Source: Marinimicrococcus sp033875255
GTDB taxonomy: Bacteria > Pseudomonadota > Alphaproteobacteria > Geminicoccales > Geminicoccaceae
Length of the DNA: 60,710 nucleotides
Direction: 5' to 3'
NCBI GenBank assembly: GCA_033875255.1
Contig: JAWZSN010000030.1
Location: 1-60,710, forward strand
Shown here: in pieces, positions 9,169 through 17,549 of the stretch
Position numbering within the stretch: the first letter of the stretch is position 1
Layout of the letters: each line of letters opens with the position of its first letter
The notes under the pieces: model-generated
The model's database searches: none
Seen by the model: only the letters and a program-made list of their open reading frames with translations
Told to the model about the DNA's origin: nothing
Program-made: the position numbers and the translations under genes

Positions 9169-9229
9169 GGCGTCATCCGGGGCAGGCCCCGGGGCCTGCA
9201 GCAGCCCCCCGCCCTCCCCGGATGACGCC
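9169..9229. repeat. 14-bp perfect inverted repeat in intergenic region
   Basis: GGCGTCATCCGGGG and CCCCGGATGACGCC face each other across about 33 bp of G/C-rich sequence that itself contains a shorter palindrome (GGCCCCGGGGCC). It lies in the 422-bp gap between the sensor operon promoter side and the small ORF at 9345. No T-run follows, so it is more likely a repeat element or protein-binding palindrome than a terminator. The rest of 8923-9344 shows nothing I can name. Confidence 0.5.
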
Positions 9230-9344
9230 GTCGGTAGACGCTTGATTTTCGGGCCGGCCTATGGCGTCGTCATTCTATTGCAGCAGGAAAGCCATCCCTT
9301 CCTGCAGGTTTTGATTGTGCGCTGGCTGATATGAAGGTTGTTCC

Positions 9345-9482
9345 ATGGACATAATATCGCTGGGCATGGGCCTGTTGCTGGCCGCTGTCGTCGCCGCGCT
9401 CATTCTCCTCGAGGACCCGTGCAAACCTATCCGGCAGCAGGTGCGCGAGCGCACCGCCGAGGAGAAGGGCGACCCGTCCTAG
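9345..9482 (+). CDS. Small single-helix membrane protein (45 aa)
   Basis: An ATG-started reading frame of 45 codons. Residues about 4-22 form one hydrophobic helix (ISLGMGLLLAAVVAALILL) and the rest is a charged tail (EDPC, then RQQVRERTAEEKGDPS). The bias of polar versus hydrophobic residues is typical of real small membrane proteins, and the frame ends just before the next gene, but no convincing ribosome binding site is seen. Function unknown. Confidence 0.4.
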   Translation: MDIISLGMGLLLAAVVAALILLEDPCKPIRQQVRERTAEEKGDPS

Positions 9483-9544
9483 CCCCTCGCGACGGTGATT
9501 CCCGACGGCGCTGAAACCGCAGGCGGCGGCCCTCTGTTGATGAA

Positions 9545-10804
9545 GTGCGCCGCGCGAGTGCCCGGTCGCCACGGAGCCCGGGGGTGCCTTTGCCGAGAGC
9601 CGACGACATCGCCGCAGGAGGGGCCGCAACATCCGCCCGCCCGCTCGTGGAGCTGGGCTGGGTGCTGGCGGGCCTGCGCCGGCCGGGCGAGCGCGCGGCA
9701 GTCGAGGCGGCCCGTGAGCAGGCGGCAGGCCTGCTGCGCCGGCTCCTTCCCGGCTTCGACTGGCGCCTGCCGGTGGTGACTGTCGAGGAGCTGCCCACGG
9801 AAGGCTGCGTCGACCCGGTGCTCTTTCTCGACCGCGCCGACACCGAGCGAGAGGCCCGCGGCTGGGATTTCGCGCTGCTGGTGACCGGCGCCGATCTCAA
9901 AGGCTATTTCCGCGGCTTCGCGCTCGCCGCTCCGTCGCGGGCCCTGAGCGCCGCCGTCCTCTCCACCGCCCGGCTGGCACCGGAGAGCGAGACCGGCGAC
10001 GAGGCGAGCCGGCAGATCCTCGCGAACCGGGTCCGGGCCCTGGCCCTGCACATGCTCGGCCATCTCAACGAGATGCCGCACAGCGACGTGCAGCACTCCT
10101 TCATGCACGACCTCGAGGGGCCGGCCGAGCTGGACGGCATGAACGGCTTTGAGGACGAGGAGCTGCTGCGGCTCGCAGCGACGCTCGAGGCGGTGGCCGA
10201 TGTCCGCCTGGAGGAGGCGGGGCACCGACCGCGCAGCCGGACCGCCTTCTATCTCCGGGCCGCCCTCCTGAACGGCCGTGGCCTTCTGGACGCGGTCCGG
10301 CGGGTGCGGCCGTGGCTGCTGCCGCTGCGCCTGGGTGGCCTCACCACGGCTGCCATGTCGGCCCTGCTGGTGCTGCTGATGACGGCGGAGGCATGGGAGC
10401 TGGGCGTGGGTCAGCCCACCGCCAGCCTGCTGCTGGTGACCCTGCTGGCGCTGGCCTTCGCCACCGCCTCGGTGCTGCGCCGCCAGCGCCTGATCCTCGC
10501 CCATCGCCGGCGCGGCCTCACCGAGCAGCGCGTCGTCAGCAACGTCGCCACCGTGCTGATCGTGGCGGTCGGCATGGCGACGGCATGCGCCCTGCTGTTC
10601 GCCACCGCGCTCCTGCTCGGCTTCCTGCTGTTCGACGCCGCGCTGATCGAGCGCTGGACCGACAGCGGCGTCGGCCCGCTGCCCGCCCGGGCGCGCATCG
10701 CCGCCCTCGCCTCGGCGCTGGCCATCACCATCGGCGCGCTTGGCGCCTCGCTCGAGGCCCGGACCTACCTGCGCCACGTCACCCGGGTCGACGAGGAGAC
10801 GTGA
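9545..10804 (+). CDS. Membrane protein with four C-terminal helices and a metalloprotease-like motif
   Basis: Up to 419 residues. The soluble N-terminal half (to about 255) contains ALHMLGHLNEMPHS near residue 165, reminiscent of the HxxxH...H zinc sites of archaemetzincin-like proteins but without the usual HExxH glutamate. The C-terminal half has four hydrophobic helices (about 258-280, 287-306, 335-360 and 385-405). The start is uncertain: GTG 9545 is the longest, GTG 9584 is also possible. I do not recognise a characterised family. It is transcribed convergently with the formate dehydrogenase operon, ending 16 bp from it. Confidence 0.7.
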   Translation: MRRASARSPRSPGVPLPRADDIAAGGAATSARPLVELGWVLAGLRRPGERAAVEAAREQAAGLLRRLLPGFDWRLPVVTVEELPTEGCVDPVLFLDRADTEREARGWDFALLVTGADLKGYFRGFALAAPSRALSAAVLSTARLAPESETGDEASRQILANRVRALALHMLGHLNEMPHSDVQHSFMHDLEGPAELDGMNGFEDEELLRLAATLEAVADVRLEEAGHRPRSRTAFYLRAALLNGRGLLDAVRRVRPWLLPLRLGGLTTAAMSALLVLLMTAEAWELGVGQPTASLLLVTLLALAFATASVLRRQRLILAHRRRGLTEQRVVSNVATVLIVAVGMATACALLFATALLLGFLLFDAALIERWTDSGVGPLPARARIAALASALAITIGALGASLEARTYLRHVTRVDEET

Positions 10805-10819
10805 GCGCCGCGGGCGGCG

Positions 10820-13591
10820 CTAGTCGGCCGCCAGCGCCGGCTGCGGCTCGATCCTCGCGGCACAGAACTTGAACTCGGGGATCTTGCCATAGGGGTCGAG
10901 CTGCGGGTTGGTCAGCACGTTGGCAGCCGCCTCGGCGAAACAGAAGGGGATGAAGACGACCCCCTCGGGTACCGCATTGTCCTGGCGCGCCATCAGCTCG
11001 ATAGCGCCGCGCCGTGTGCTCACCCGCACCATGGCGCCGGCGTCGAGCCCGAGCCGGCGCAAATCCAGCGAGTTCAGCGAGCAGAACGCCTCGGGCTCGA
11101 GCGCGTCGAGATTGCTGGCGCGACGGGTCATCGCCCCGGTGTGCCAGTGCTCGAGCGTGCGGCCGGTGGTGAGAATCATCGGAAAGTCCCGATCGGGCTG
11201 CTCGGCCGGCGGCACGATGTCGGCGGGCACGAGGCGCGCGCGGCCGCTCGCGGTCGGGAAGCCGTCGCCATAGACCACGCCCAGGCCGGGATGGTCAGGC
11301 TCGGGGCAGGGATACATGATCGAGCCCTCGCTCTCGAGACGCTGCCAGGTGATATTGTCGAGCGAGGGCATCGCCTGCTTCATCTCGGCGAACACATCGG
11401 CCGGGCCGGCATAATTCCAGCCGAGGCCCATGCGCCGGGCGATCTCCTGGGTGATCCACCAGTCGGGCCGGGCCTCGCCGGGCAGCGGCAGGGCCTGGCG
11501 GCCCATCTGCACCTGGCGGTTGGTGTTGGTGACGGTACCGTTCTTCTCCGGCCAGGCCGAGGCCGGCAGGACCACGTCGGCGTAGCGCGCCGTCTCGGTC
11601 AGGAAGATGTCCTGGACCACCAGATGGTCGAGCCTGGCAAGAGCATCGCGGGCGTGTTGGGCGTCGGGGTCCGACATGGCCGGATTCTCGCCCATGATGT
11701 ACATGCCGCGGACACGGCCATCGTGGATGGCGTCGACGATCTCGACCACGGTGAGCCCCGGCTCGGGATCGAGATCGACGTCCCAGAGACCCTCCAGCCT
11801 GCCGCGATAGGCGGCGTCGCCCACGCCGTGATAGTCGGGAAAGACCATCGGGATCAGGCCGGCGTCGGAGGCGCCCTGGACGTTGTTCTGGCCGCGCAGC
11901 GGATGCAGGCCGGTGCCCGGCCGACCCACCTGGCCGCACATCATGGCGAGCGAGATCAGGCAGCGCGCATTGTCGGTGCCGTGCACATGCTGGCTCACCC
12001 CCATGCCCCAGAAGATGATCGCCCGCTGCGCTCCGGCATAGGCGCGCGCGACCTCGCGGAGCGTCGCCGCGTCGATCCCGCAAATCTCCGCCATGGCCTC
12101 GGGCGTGAACTTGGCCAGATGCGCCCTGAGCTGCTCGAAGCCTTCGGTGTGCGCCTGGATGTACTGGGTGTCGTAGAGGCCCTCCTCGACGATCACGTGC
12201 ATCATCGCGTTGAGCATCGAGACGTCGCCGCCGGGCCGGAACTGCATCATCCAGGTGGCGTGCCGCTTCAAGGCCATGCCGCGCGGGTCCATGACCACGA
12301 GCTTGGCACCTTGCTTCACCGCCTGCTTGAAATAGGTGGCCGCCACCGGGTGGTTCTCGGTGGGATTGGCGCCGATCACCACGATGACGTCGGCCTTCAT
12401 GGCCTCCATGAACGGCGCCGTCACGGCACCGGTGCCGATGCCCTCCATGAGCGCTGCCACCGAGGAGGCGTGGCAGAGCCGCGTGCAGTGGTCGACATTG
12501 TTGGTACGAAAGCCGGTGCGCACCAGCTTTTGGAAAAGATAGGCCTCCTCGTTGCTGCACTTGGCCGAGCCGAAGCCGGCCAGCGCCTTGGGCCCGTGGC
12601 CCTCGCGGACAGCGGTCAGGCCGGAGGCCGCCAGCTCGAGCGCCTCCTCCCACGTGGCCTCGCGGAAATAGTCGAGCGGCCTTGCCGGATCGAAGTCGAT
12701 CGAGCCGTCCTTGCCCACGCCCTCCTTGCGGATCAGCGGCCGGGTGAGCCGCTGCGGGCTGTCCACATAGTCGAAGCCGAACCGGCCCTTCACGCACAGG
12801 CGGTTCTCGTTGGAGGGCCCATCACGACCGCTCACGAAGGCGATCTTGTCGTCGCGGATATTGTAGGTGATCTGGCAACCGACGCCGCAATAGGGGCAGA
12901 CGCTGTCAACCTTGCGGTCGGCCTCGCGGCTGCCGCGGCCGGTGGCCTTCTCGACAATGCTGGAGGGCATCAGCGCCCCGGTCGGGCAGGCCTGGACGCA
13001 CTCACCGCAGGCGACGCAGGTGCTCTCGCCCATCGGGTCGTCCTGATCGAAGACGATCTTCGCCAGATGGCCGCGGCCGGCCATGCCGATGACGTCGTTG
13101 ACCTGGACCTCGCGGCACGCCCGCACACACAGATTGCAGTGGATGCAGGCGTCGAGATTGACCGCCATGGCGGGGTGCGACCAGTCGGCTGCCGGCTGGT
13201 GCGCACGGGCCGGAAAGCGGCTGTCCTCGAGGTCCATCCGCTCCGCCCAGTCCCACAGGCGGCTGCCGGTGTCGTGGGCGTCGGCGCGGGCCGGCTGGTC
13301 GGCCACCAGCAGCTCCATCACCATCTTCCTGGCCGAGGCAGCGCGCTCGGAGGCACTGCTCACCTTCATGCCCTCGGCCGGCTGGCGGATGCACGAGGCC
13401 GCCAGCACCCGCTCGCCCTCGATCTCCACCATGCAGGCCCGGCAGTTGCCGTCGGCCCGGTAGCCCGGCTCGGGCAGCCAGCACAGATGCGGGATGTCGA
13501 CACCCTCGCGCCTGGCCACCTGCCAGATGGTCTCGCCCGGCTGCGCCACGACCTCGCGACCGTCGAGCGTGAAACGGATGGTCTCGGTCAT
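10820..13591 (-). CDS. fdsA: NAD-dependent formate dehydrogenase, molybdopterin subunit (alpha)
   Basis: A 923-residue catalytic subunit oxidising formate to CO2. The order of cofactor sites matches FdsA-type enzymes: N-terminal [2Fe-2S] domain (CRACMVEIEG near 50), an HDTG...-type His/Cys cluster region, two ferredoxin clusters (CIHCNLCVRAC and CVACGECVQACPTG), a Cys set CPYCGVGC opening the molybdopterin domain, and the active-site Cys in HCTRLCHASS. That Cys replaces the selenocysteine of E. coli FdhF, so no SECIS element is needed. The start at 13591 has a GGGGAGGC ribosome binding site. It is downstream of the diaphorase subunit on the same strand. No fdhD or delta subunit gene is seen nearby. 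Confidence 0.95.
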   Translation of the reverse strand: MTETIRFTLDGREVVAQPGETIWQVARREGVDIPHLCWLPEPGYRADGNCRACMVEIEGERVLAASCIRQPAEGMKVSSASERAASARKMVMELLVADQPARADAHDTGSRLWDWAERMDLEDSRFPARAHQPAADWSHPAMAVNLDACIHCNLCVRACREVQVNDVIGMAGRGHLAKIVFDQDDPMGESTCVACGECVQACPTGALMPSSIVEKATGRGSREADRKVDSVCPYCGVGCQITYNIRDDKIAFVSGRDGPSNENRLCVKGRFGFDYVDSPQRLTRPLIRKEGVGKDGSIDFDPARPLDYFREATWEEALELAASGLTAVREGHGPKALAGFGSAKCSNEEAYLFQKLVRTGFRTNNVDHCTRLCHASSVAALMEGIGTGAVTAPFMEAMKADVIVVIGANPTENHPVAATYFKQAVKQGAKLVVMDPRGMALKRHATWMMQFRPGGDVSMLNAMMHVIVEEGLYDTQYIQAHTEGFEQLRAHLAKFTPEAMAEICGIDAATLREVARAYAGAQRAIIFWGMGVSQHVHGTDNARCLISLAMMCGQVGRPGTGLHPLRGQNNVQGASDAGLIPMVFPDYHGVGDAAYRGRLEGLWDVDLDPEPGLTVVEIVDAIHDGRVRGMYIMGENPAMSDPDAQHARDALARLDHLVVQDIFLTETARYADVVLPASAWPEKNGTVTNTNRQVQMGRQALPLPGEARPDWWITQEIARRMGLGWNYAGPADVFAEMKQAMPSLDNITWQRLESEGSIMYPCPEPDHPGLGVVYGDGFPTASGRARLVPADIVPPAEQPDRDFPMILTTGRTLEHWHTGAMTRRASNLDALEPEAFCSLNSLDLRRLGLDAGAMVRVSTRRGAIELMARQDNAVPEGVVFIPFCFAEAAANVLTNPQLDPYGKIPEFKFCAARIEPQPALAAD

Positions 13592-13595
13592 GACA

Positions 13596-13718
13596 TCAGG
13601 CCTCCCCGGGGGGCAGAATGAGATTTGTCAGCGCGCCGTTGGCCGGCTTGAGCGGATCGACGAGGTGCACGCCCTCAAGGATGCGGCCGTCCTGCTGATC
13701 TTCCGTGATGATCAGCAT
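13596..13718 (-). CDS. Possible 40-residue ORF between fdsB and fdsA
   Basis: An in-phase reading frame starting MLIITEDQQDGRILEG and ending ILPPGEA lies in the 175-bp gap between the two formate dehydrogenase subunit genes. Its stop is 4 bp before the fdsA start, and the fdsA ribosome binding site sits within its last codons. It resembles neither FdsD nor any family I know. Position suggests it could be translated; length and lack of a clear own ribosome binding site argue caution. Confidence 0.3.
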   Translation of the reverse strand: MLIITEDQQDGRILEGVHLVDPLKPANGALTNLILPPGEA

Positions 13719-13766
13719 GGGCTGGAACCCTTTTGCAGGTACATGCCTACATTATCTCCCGGGGCG

Positions 13767-15491
13767 TTACGCGCTCAAGCCGGCGCCCGGCCGCCCGAAC
13801 TCCTCGGGAAAATGGCGCATCAGGGACTTGATGGGGTTGCCGGCCGCCTGGCCCAGACCGCAGATCGAGGCGTCGGTCATCGCGCGGACGAGCTCGTCCA
13901 AAAGCGGCTCGTCCCACTCCGGCCGCGCCATCAGCCCGACCGCCTTCTCGGTGCCGACCCGGCACGGCGTGCACTGGCCGCAACTCTCGTCCTCGAAGAA
14001 GCGCAGCAGGTTCAAAGCGGCGGCCTTGAGATCGTCCTTGTCCGAGAGGATCACCACGGCGTGGCTGCCGACGAAGCTGCCGTACGGCTCGAGCTTGCCG
14101 AAATCGAGCGGCAGGTCGCCCATCGCCGCCGGCAGGATGCCACCCGAGGCGCCGCCCGGCAGATAGGCGCGAAACGCGTGGCCTTCGGCCATGCCGCCGC
14201 AGAACTCGTCGATCAGCTCGCGCACCGTGATCCCGGCCGGCGCGAGCTTGACGCCGGGCTCCCTCACCCGCCCCGAGACCGAGTAGGAGCGCAGGCCCTT
14301 CGAGCCGTTGCGCCCCTGCGACGCGAACCAGTCCGCCCCCTTCTCGAGGATGTCGCGGATCCAAAACAGGGTCTCGACATTGTTGACCAGCGTCGGCCGG
14401 CCGAAAATGCCGTGTTGCGCGACATAGGGCGGGCGGTGGCGCGGCAGGCCGCGCTTGCCCTCGATGCTCTCGATCATCGCCGACTCTTCGCCGCAGATAT
14501 AGGCCCCTGCGCCACGCCGCAGCTCGAGATGGCCGGGCTCCACCAGCCCGGCCTGCTCCAGCCGCGCGATCTCCTGTTCGAGAATCTCGAGGATCGCCGG
14601 ATACTCGTCGCGCAGATAGATGAAGACCCGTTCTGCCCCCACGCTCCACGAGGCCAGCAGCGTGCCCTCGAGAAAGCGGTGCGGGTCGCGCTCGAGATAG
14701 TAGCGGTCCTTGAACGTGCCGGGCTCGCCCTCGTCGGCGTTGACCGCCATGTAGCGCGGCCCAGGCTGCGAGCGCACGATCTCCCACTTGCGCGAGGTCG
14801 GGAAGCCGGCGCCGCCCAGCCCGCGCAGGCCGGAATCGTCGAGGGCGCGCAGCAGGCCCAGCACCTCCTCGCCGGGGTTTGCAGTATCGGCCGGCAGGCC
14901 GCGCCGGGCCCGCCACAGGGCATAGCCGCCTTTCGCCAGATAGGCGTCGAGATCGACCCAGGCGGGCATCGCCGGGCCAGTGTCGCCGGCGGCCAGCACC
15001 GCCTGCACCGCCTCGAGGCCGGCAGGCTCCACGTGCCGCTTGCCGACCATGCAGGCAGGAGCCTTGTCGCATGCGCCCATGCAGGGGGCGCGCACCACCC
15101 GGACGTCAGCCGGATCGAGGTTTTCCTCCAGAGCCCTCAGCAGCGTCTCCGCCCCCGCCATGGCGCAGCTCAGGCTGTCGCAGACGCGCACGGTGACCGC
15201 CGGCGGCGGCGCCTCGCCCTCCTTGACCACATCGAAATGGGCGTAGAAGGTGGCGACCTCGTAGACCTCCGTCTGCGCCAGCCGCATCTCCTCGGCGAGG
15301 GCTGCCAGATGGGCAGCCGAGAGATAGCCGAACCGTTCCTGCAGCAGATGCAGGAACTCGATCAGCAGATCGCGGCGGCGCGGCCGCTCGCCCAGCGTCG
15401 CGCGCACCTCGGCCAGTGCCTCCGGCCCGACCTGCCGGCCCTTCGGCGTCACCCTGCCCCGCCGGCCGCTCCTGCTCGCCTTGTCCACCAT
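13767..15491 (-). CDS. fdsB: Formate dehydrogenase diaphorase subunit, NuoE-NuoF fusion (gamma/beta)
   Basis: A 574-residue fusion that passes electrons from the molybdopterin subunit to NAD+. The NuoE-like thioredoxin-fold domain (about 20-175) carries the [2Fe-2S] ligands in CDSLSC and CMGACDKAPAC. The NuoF-like domain follows with FMN/NADH sites (GGAGFPTSRKW, NADEGEPGTFKDRYYLE) and the [4Fe-4S] ligands in ESCGQCTPCRVG and SICGLG. I chose ATG 15491 because the upstream extension lacks similarity to this family. First gene of the operon; an AT-rich patch (TATAGCCAGAAG / GATAAAGTATA) 150 bp upstream may hold the promoter. Confidence 0.93.
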   Translation of the reverse strand: MVDKASRSGRRGRVTPKGRQVGPEALAEVRATLGERPRRRDLLIEFLHLLQERFGYLSAAHLAALAEEMRLAQTEVYEVATFYAHFDVVKEGEAPPPAVTVRVCDSLSCAMAGAETLLRALEENLDPADVRVVRAPCMGACDKAPACMVGKRHVEPAGLEAVQAVLAAGDTGPAMPAWVDLDAYLAKGGYALWRARRGLPADTANPGEEVLGLLRALDDSGLRGLGGAGFPTSRKWEIVRSQPGPRYMAVNADEGEPGTFKDRYYLERDPHRFLEGTLLASWSVGAERVFIYLRDEYPAILEILEQEIARLEQAGLVEPGHLELRRGAGAYICGEESAMIESIEGKRGLPRHRPPYVAQHGIFGRPTLVNNVETLFWIRDILEKGADWFASQGRNGSKGLRSYSVSGRVREPGVKLAPAGITVRELIDEFCGGMAEGHAFRAYLPGGASGGILPAAMGDLPLDFGKLEPYGSFVGSHAVVILSDKDDLKAAALNLLRFFEDESCGQCTPCRVGTEKAVGLMARPEWDEPLLDELVRAMTDASICGLGQAAGNPIKSLMRHFPEEFGRPGAGLSA

Positions 15492-15696
15492 CGCCCGACG
15501 CTCTCCAGAGCACGCACTACGCGCAAGCCATCCCTTCGAGGCCAGCGCCATGGCCGCCTCGCTGGTCGAAGCGTAGAAGCGATCAGGGCATGGCGCAAAC
15601 AATACGACGCGGTATCGCCCCATTCGGTCCGGAGCATGATAAAGTATAGCCAGAAGTAATGCGCAGGACGGGAGACGTCCGCGGGGAGAGCGAGCG

Positions 15697-16089
15697 ATGA
15701 GCGCGCGCGAGAAGCAGAAGACCTTCAGCGAGGAAGAGGCAGCGGCCCGCCTCGCCGCCGAGCTGCCGCATTGGTATGTGGAGGGCGGCTGGATCCGCCG
15801 CCGCTATCGCACCAGCAGCTGGAAGGGCACCTTGATGGTGATCAACGCCGTGGGCCACCTGGCCGAAGCGGCCTGGCATCATCCCGACATCACCGCCTCC
15901 TATGCCTGGGTCGAGGTCCGCCTGATGAGCCACGACGCCAAGGGTATCACCGAGCGCGACTTCGCCCTGGCGAGGAAGATCGAGGAGGTGATCGGCTGGC
16001 AGCCCGGCCTCGAGGGCGGCGCGCTCGAGGGCACGCCCACGGACGATCTGCGGTTCGCCTACATCAAGCACGACAAGCCCAAGGCCTGA
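15697..16089 (+). CDS. Pterin-4a-carbinolamine dehydratase
   Basis: A 130-residue PCD/DCoH-like enzyme that dehydrates 4a-hydroxytetrahydropterin. The family's signature is visible: AAWHHPDITASYAWVEVRL and then SHDAKGITERDFALARKIEE, including the catalytic His-His pair. An N-terminal extension of about 30 residues is usual in proteobacteria. It is divergent from the formate dehydrogenase operon. No aromatic amino acid hydroxylase is adjacent, so its partner here is unclear; other pterin genes (folK, folB) lie elsewhere in the window. Confidence 0.9.
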   Translation: MSAREKQKTFSEEEAAARLAAELPHWYVEGGWIRRRYRTSSWKGTLMVINAVGHLAEAAWHHPDITASYAWVEVRLMSHDAKGITERDFALARKIEEVIGWQPGLEGGALEGTPTDDLRFAYIKHDKPKA

Positions 16090-16113
16090 TCGGCACGGCC
16101 GCCGGATCGCGGC

Positions 16114-16803
16114 TCACTCGGCCTCCCGGGGGTCCGGACCGCCTCCCCTCCTTGCCCCGTCACCGCGGATGGCACGGCGGAGGAACCCCAGATGGTCCTG
16201 ACCGAAAAAGGGCTCATCCCGATAGATGTAGGTGGGCGAGCCGAAGACGCCCTTGCGGGCCGCCAGCGCCGTATTCGCGGCGAACTCCTCCTGCACCGAC
16301 GGACTCAGTGCCTCGGCGCAGAGCGCGGCTCCCGGAACGCCGAGGCGCAGCTCGTCGAGAAGGTCCGCGACAAGGTTCTCGTCGGCGATGTCGAGATCGT
16401 CGCGCCACAGCGCCTGAAGGACGGCATGGCTCACGGCGCCGACATCGAGGCCCCGTCGCTGGGCGGCGATCACCACGCCCGAGGGAAGCTCGCGCGGCCC
16501 GTAATGGTGCTTCGGATCGACATTGATGGGAATTCCCAGATACCGGCTCCAGCGACGGTACTCGAGCTGCGCGTAGCGTTCGCGCACCGGGCAGCTCTCG
16601 CGCACCCGCGCCCCGGCATAGGCCCGGTCTGCAGTGTTGGCGCCGTCGATCGGCTCGAGGCGCTCCACCAGCTTGCCGAGATCGACAGGATGATGGACCA
16701 CCGCGACGCCCAGCTCGCTTGCCAGGGCGTTGAGCCGGGCCGCTCCCAGATAGGTGAAGGATGATCGAACGGAATAGAAATACTCGATGGGCTCGTTGCG
16801 CAT
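16114..16803 (-). CDS. 2-hydroxychromene-2-carboxylate isomerase family protein (DsbA/kappa-GST fold)
   Basis: A 229-residue protein of the kappa-class glutathione transferase/HCCA isomerase family. Start at 16803 gives MRNEPIEYFYSVRSSFTYLG, where the Ser of the SxxS(T)YL motif binds the glutathione thiol. It continues with a long helical insert and ends in the thioredoxin-like return, VFGSPTYIYRDEPFFGQDHL, including the cis-Pro. Such proteins act on aromatic ring-cleavage intermediates or on unknown thiol-dependent reactions; no aromatic pathway genes are near, so the substrate is open. Confidence 0.85.
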   Translation of the reverse strand: MRNEPIEYFYSVRSSFTYLGAARLNALASELGVAVVHHPVDLGKLVERLEPIDGANTADRAYAGARVRESCPVRERYAQLEYRRWSRYLGIPINVDPKHHYGPRELPSGVVIAAQRRGLDVGAVSHAVLQALWRDDLDIADENLVADLLDELRLGVPGAALCAEALSPSVQEEFAANTALAARKGVFGSPTYIYRDEPFFGQDHLGFLRRAIRGDGARRGGGPDPREAE

Positions 16804-16908
16804 GACCCCCGCTTCCCGGTTCCGGCCGCGCCCGCCGGACCGGCGCGGACGCCCGACCGTCGCTTGCCCCGGCGCTGGCCGCAAGGCTCTTGCCGCCGGC
16901 AGCTCCCC

Positions 16909-17478
16909 TCAGCCGGAGTCCTGTCCGGCCGCTCGGGCGTCGGCGGGGTAGGTCAGCGTTCCGTCCGGCGCAATCCGCGCGGCTTCCGTCAGCCGCGCCG
17001 GCTCGACCTTGCCGGGCCCGAGAATGTGGCAGACGGTCTCGCCCGCGGCGATCAGGTGGTCGGCCACGATCCGCCGGTGGCAGCGCCACCACACCGCCTC
17101 CGCGCACATCATGGCGCAGCGCACCGCATGGCCCAGCTCGCGGAGCCTCGCCAGGCCCTGCCCGAAAGAAGTGCCGATGGCATGATCGGCATAATTGTGA
17201 AAGCTGCGGTTCTGCCAGTACCCGTTGACCGACGCCGGCACGTCGGGGCGGGAACCGCGCAGGCCGCCCAGCTCGCCGATCCGCTCGTAGCCGATGCCGA
17301 AGTGACGTAGCGTCTCCTCCAGGGCGTCGGCGTTGAACTGCGGGTTGGCGCGCGAGCGCGGAACGGTCCTGATGTCGACCACCAGCCGGACGTCCGAGGC
17401 CTCCAGCAGCTCTACGAGCTGGCCGGCGGTCCGCGTCGAATGGCCGATGGTGAAGAACGGATGCGTCGCGCTCGACAT
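16909..17478 (-). CDS. DUF488 family protein
   Basis: A 189-residue DUF488 protein, starting MSSATHPFFTIGHSTRTAGQ. Family hallmarks are VVDIRTVPRSRANPQFN, IGELGGLRG and the Cys/His cluster in MMCAEAVWWRCHRRIVADHL. Biochemical function is not established for the family. ATG 17478 is preferred over an upstream Met because it begins at the conserved TIGHS strand. No operon partner is obvious; the gap to the isomerase gene is 105 bp. Confidence 0.85.
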   Translation of the reverse strand: MSSATHPFFTIGHSTRTAGQLVELLEASDVRLVVDIRTVPRSRANPQFNADALEETLRHFGIGYERIGELGGLRGSRPDVPASVNGYWQNRSFHNYADHAIGTSFGQGLARLRELGHAVRCAMMCAEAVWWRCHRRIVADHLIAAGETVCHILGPGKVEPARLTEAARIAPDGTLTYPADARAAGQDSG

Positions 17479-17549
17479 GCCTGCACGGATCTTTGATGCC
17501 CTTGTGAGCAAACCGACGACGGTCCGTCCGGCTCCCCGGGCATGCAGGA

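Noticed and set aside
9169..9229. Rho-independent terminator
   Set aside because: No T-run on either side, and the 33-bp loop is too long for a normal terminator.
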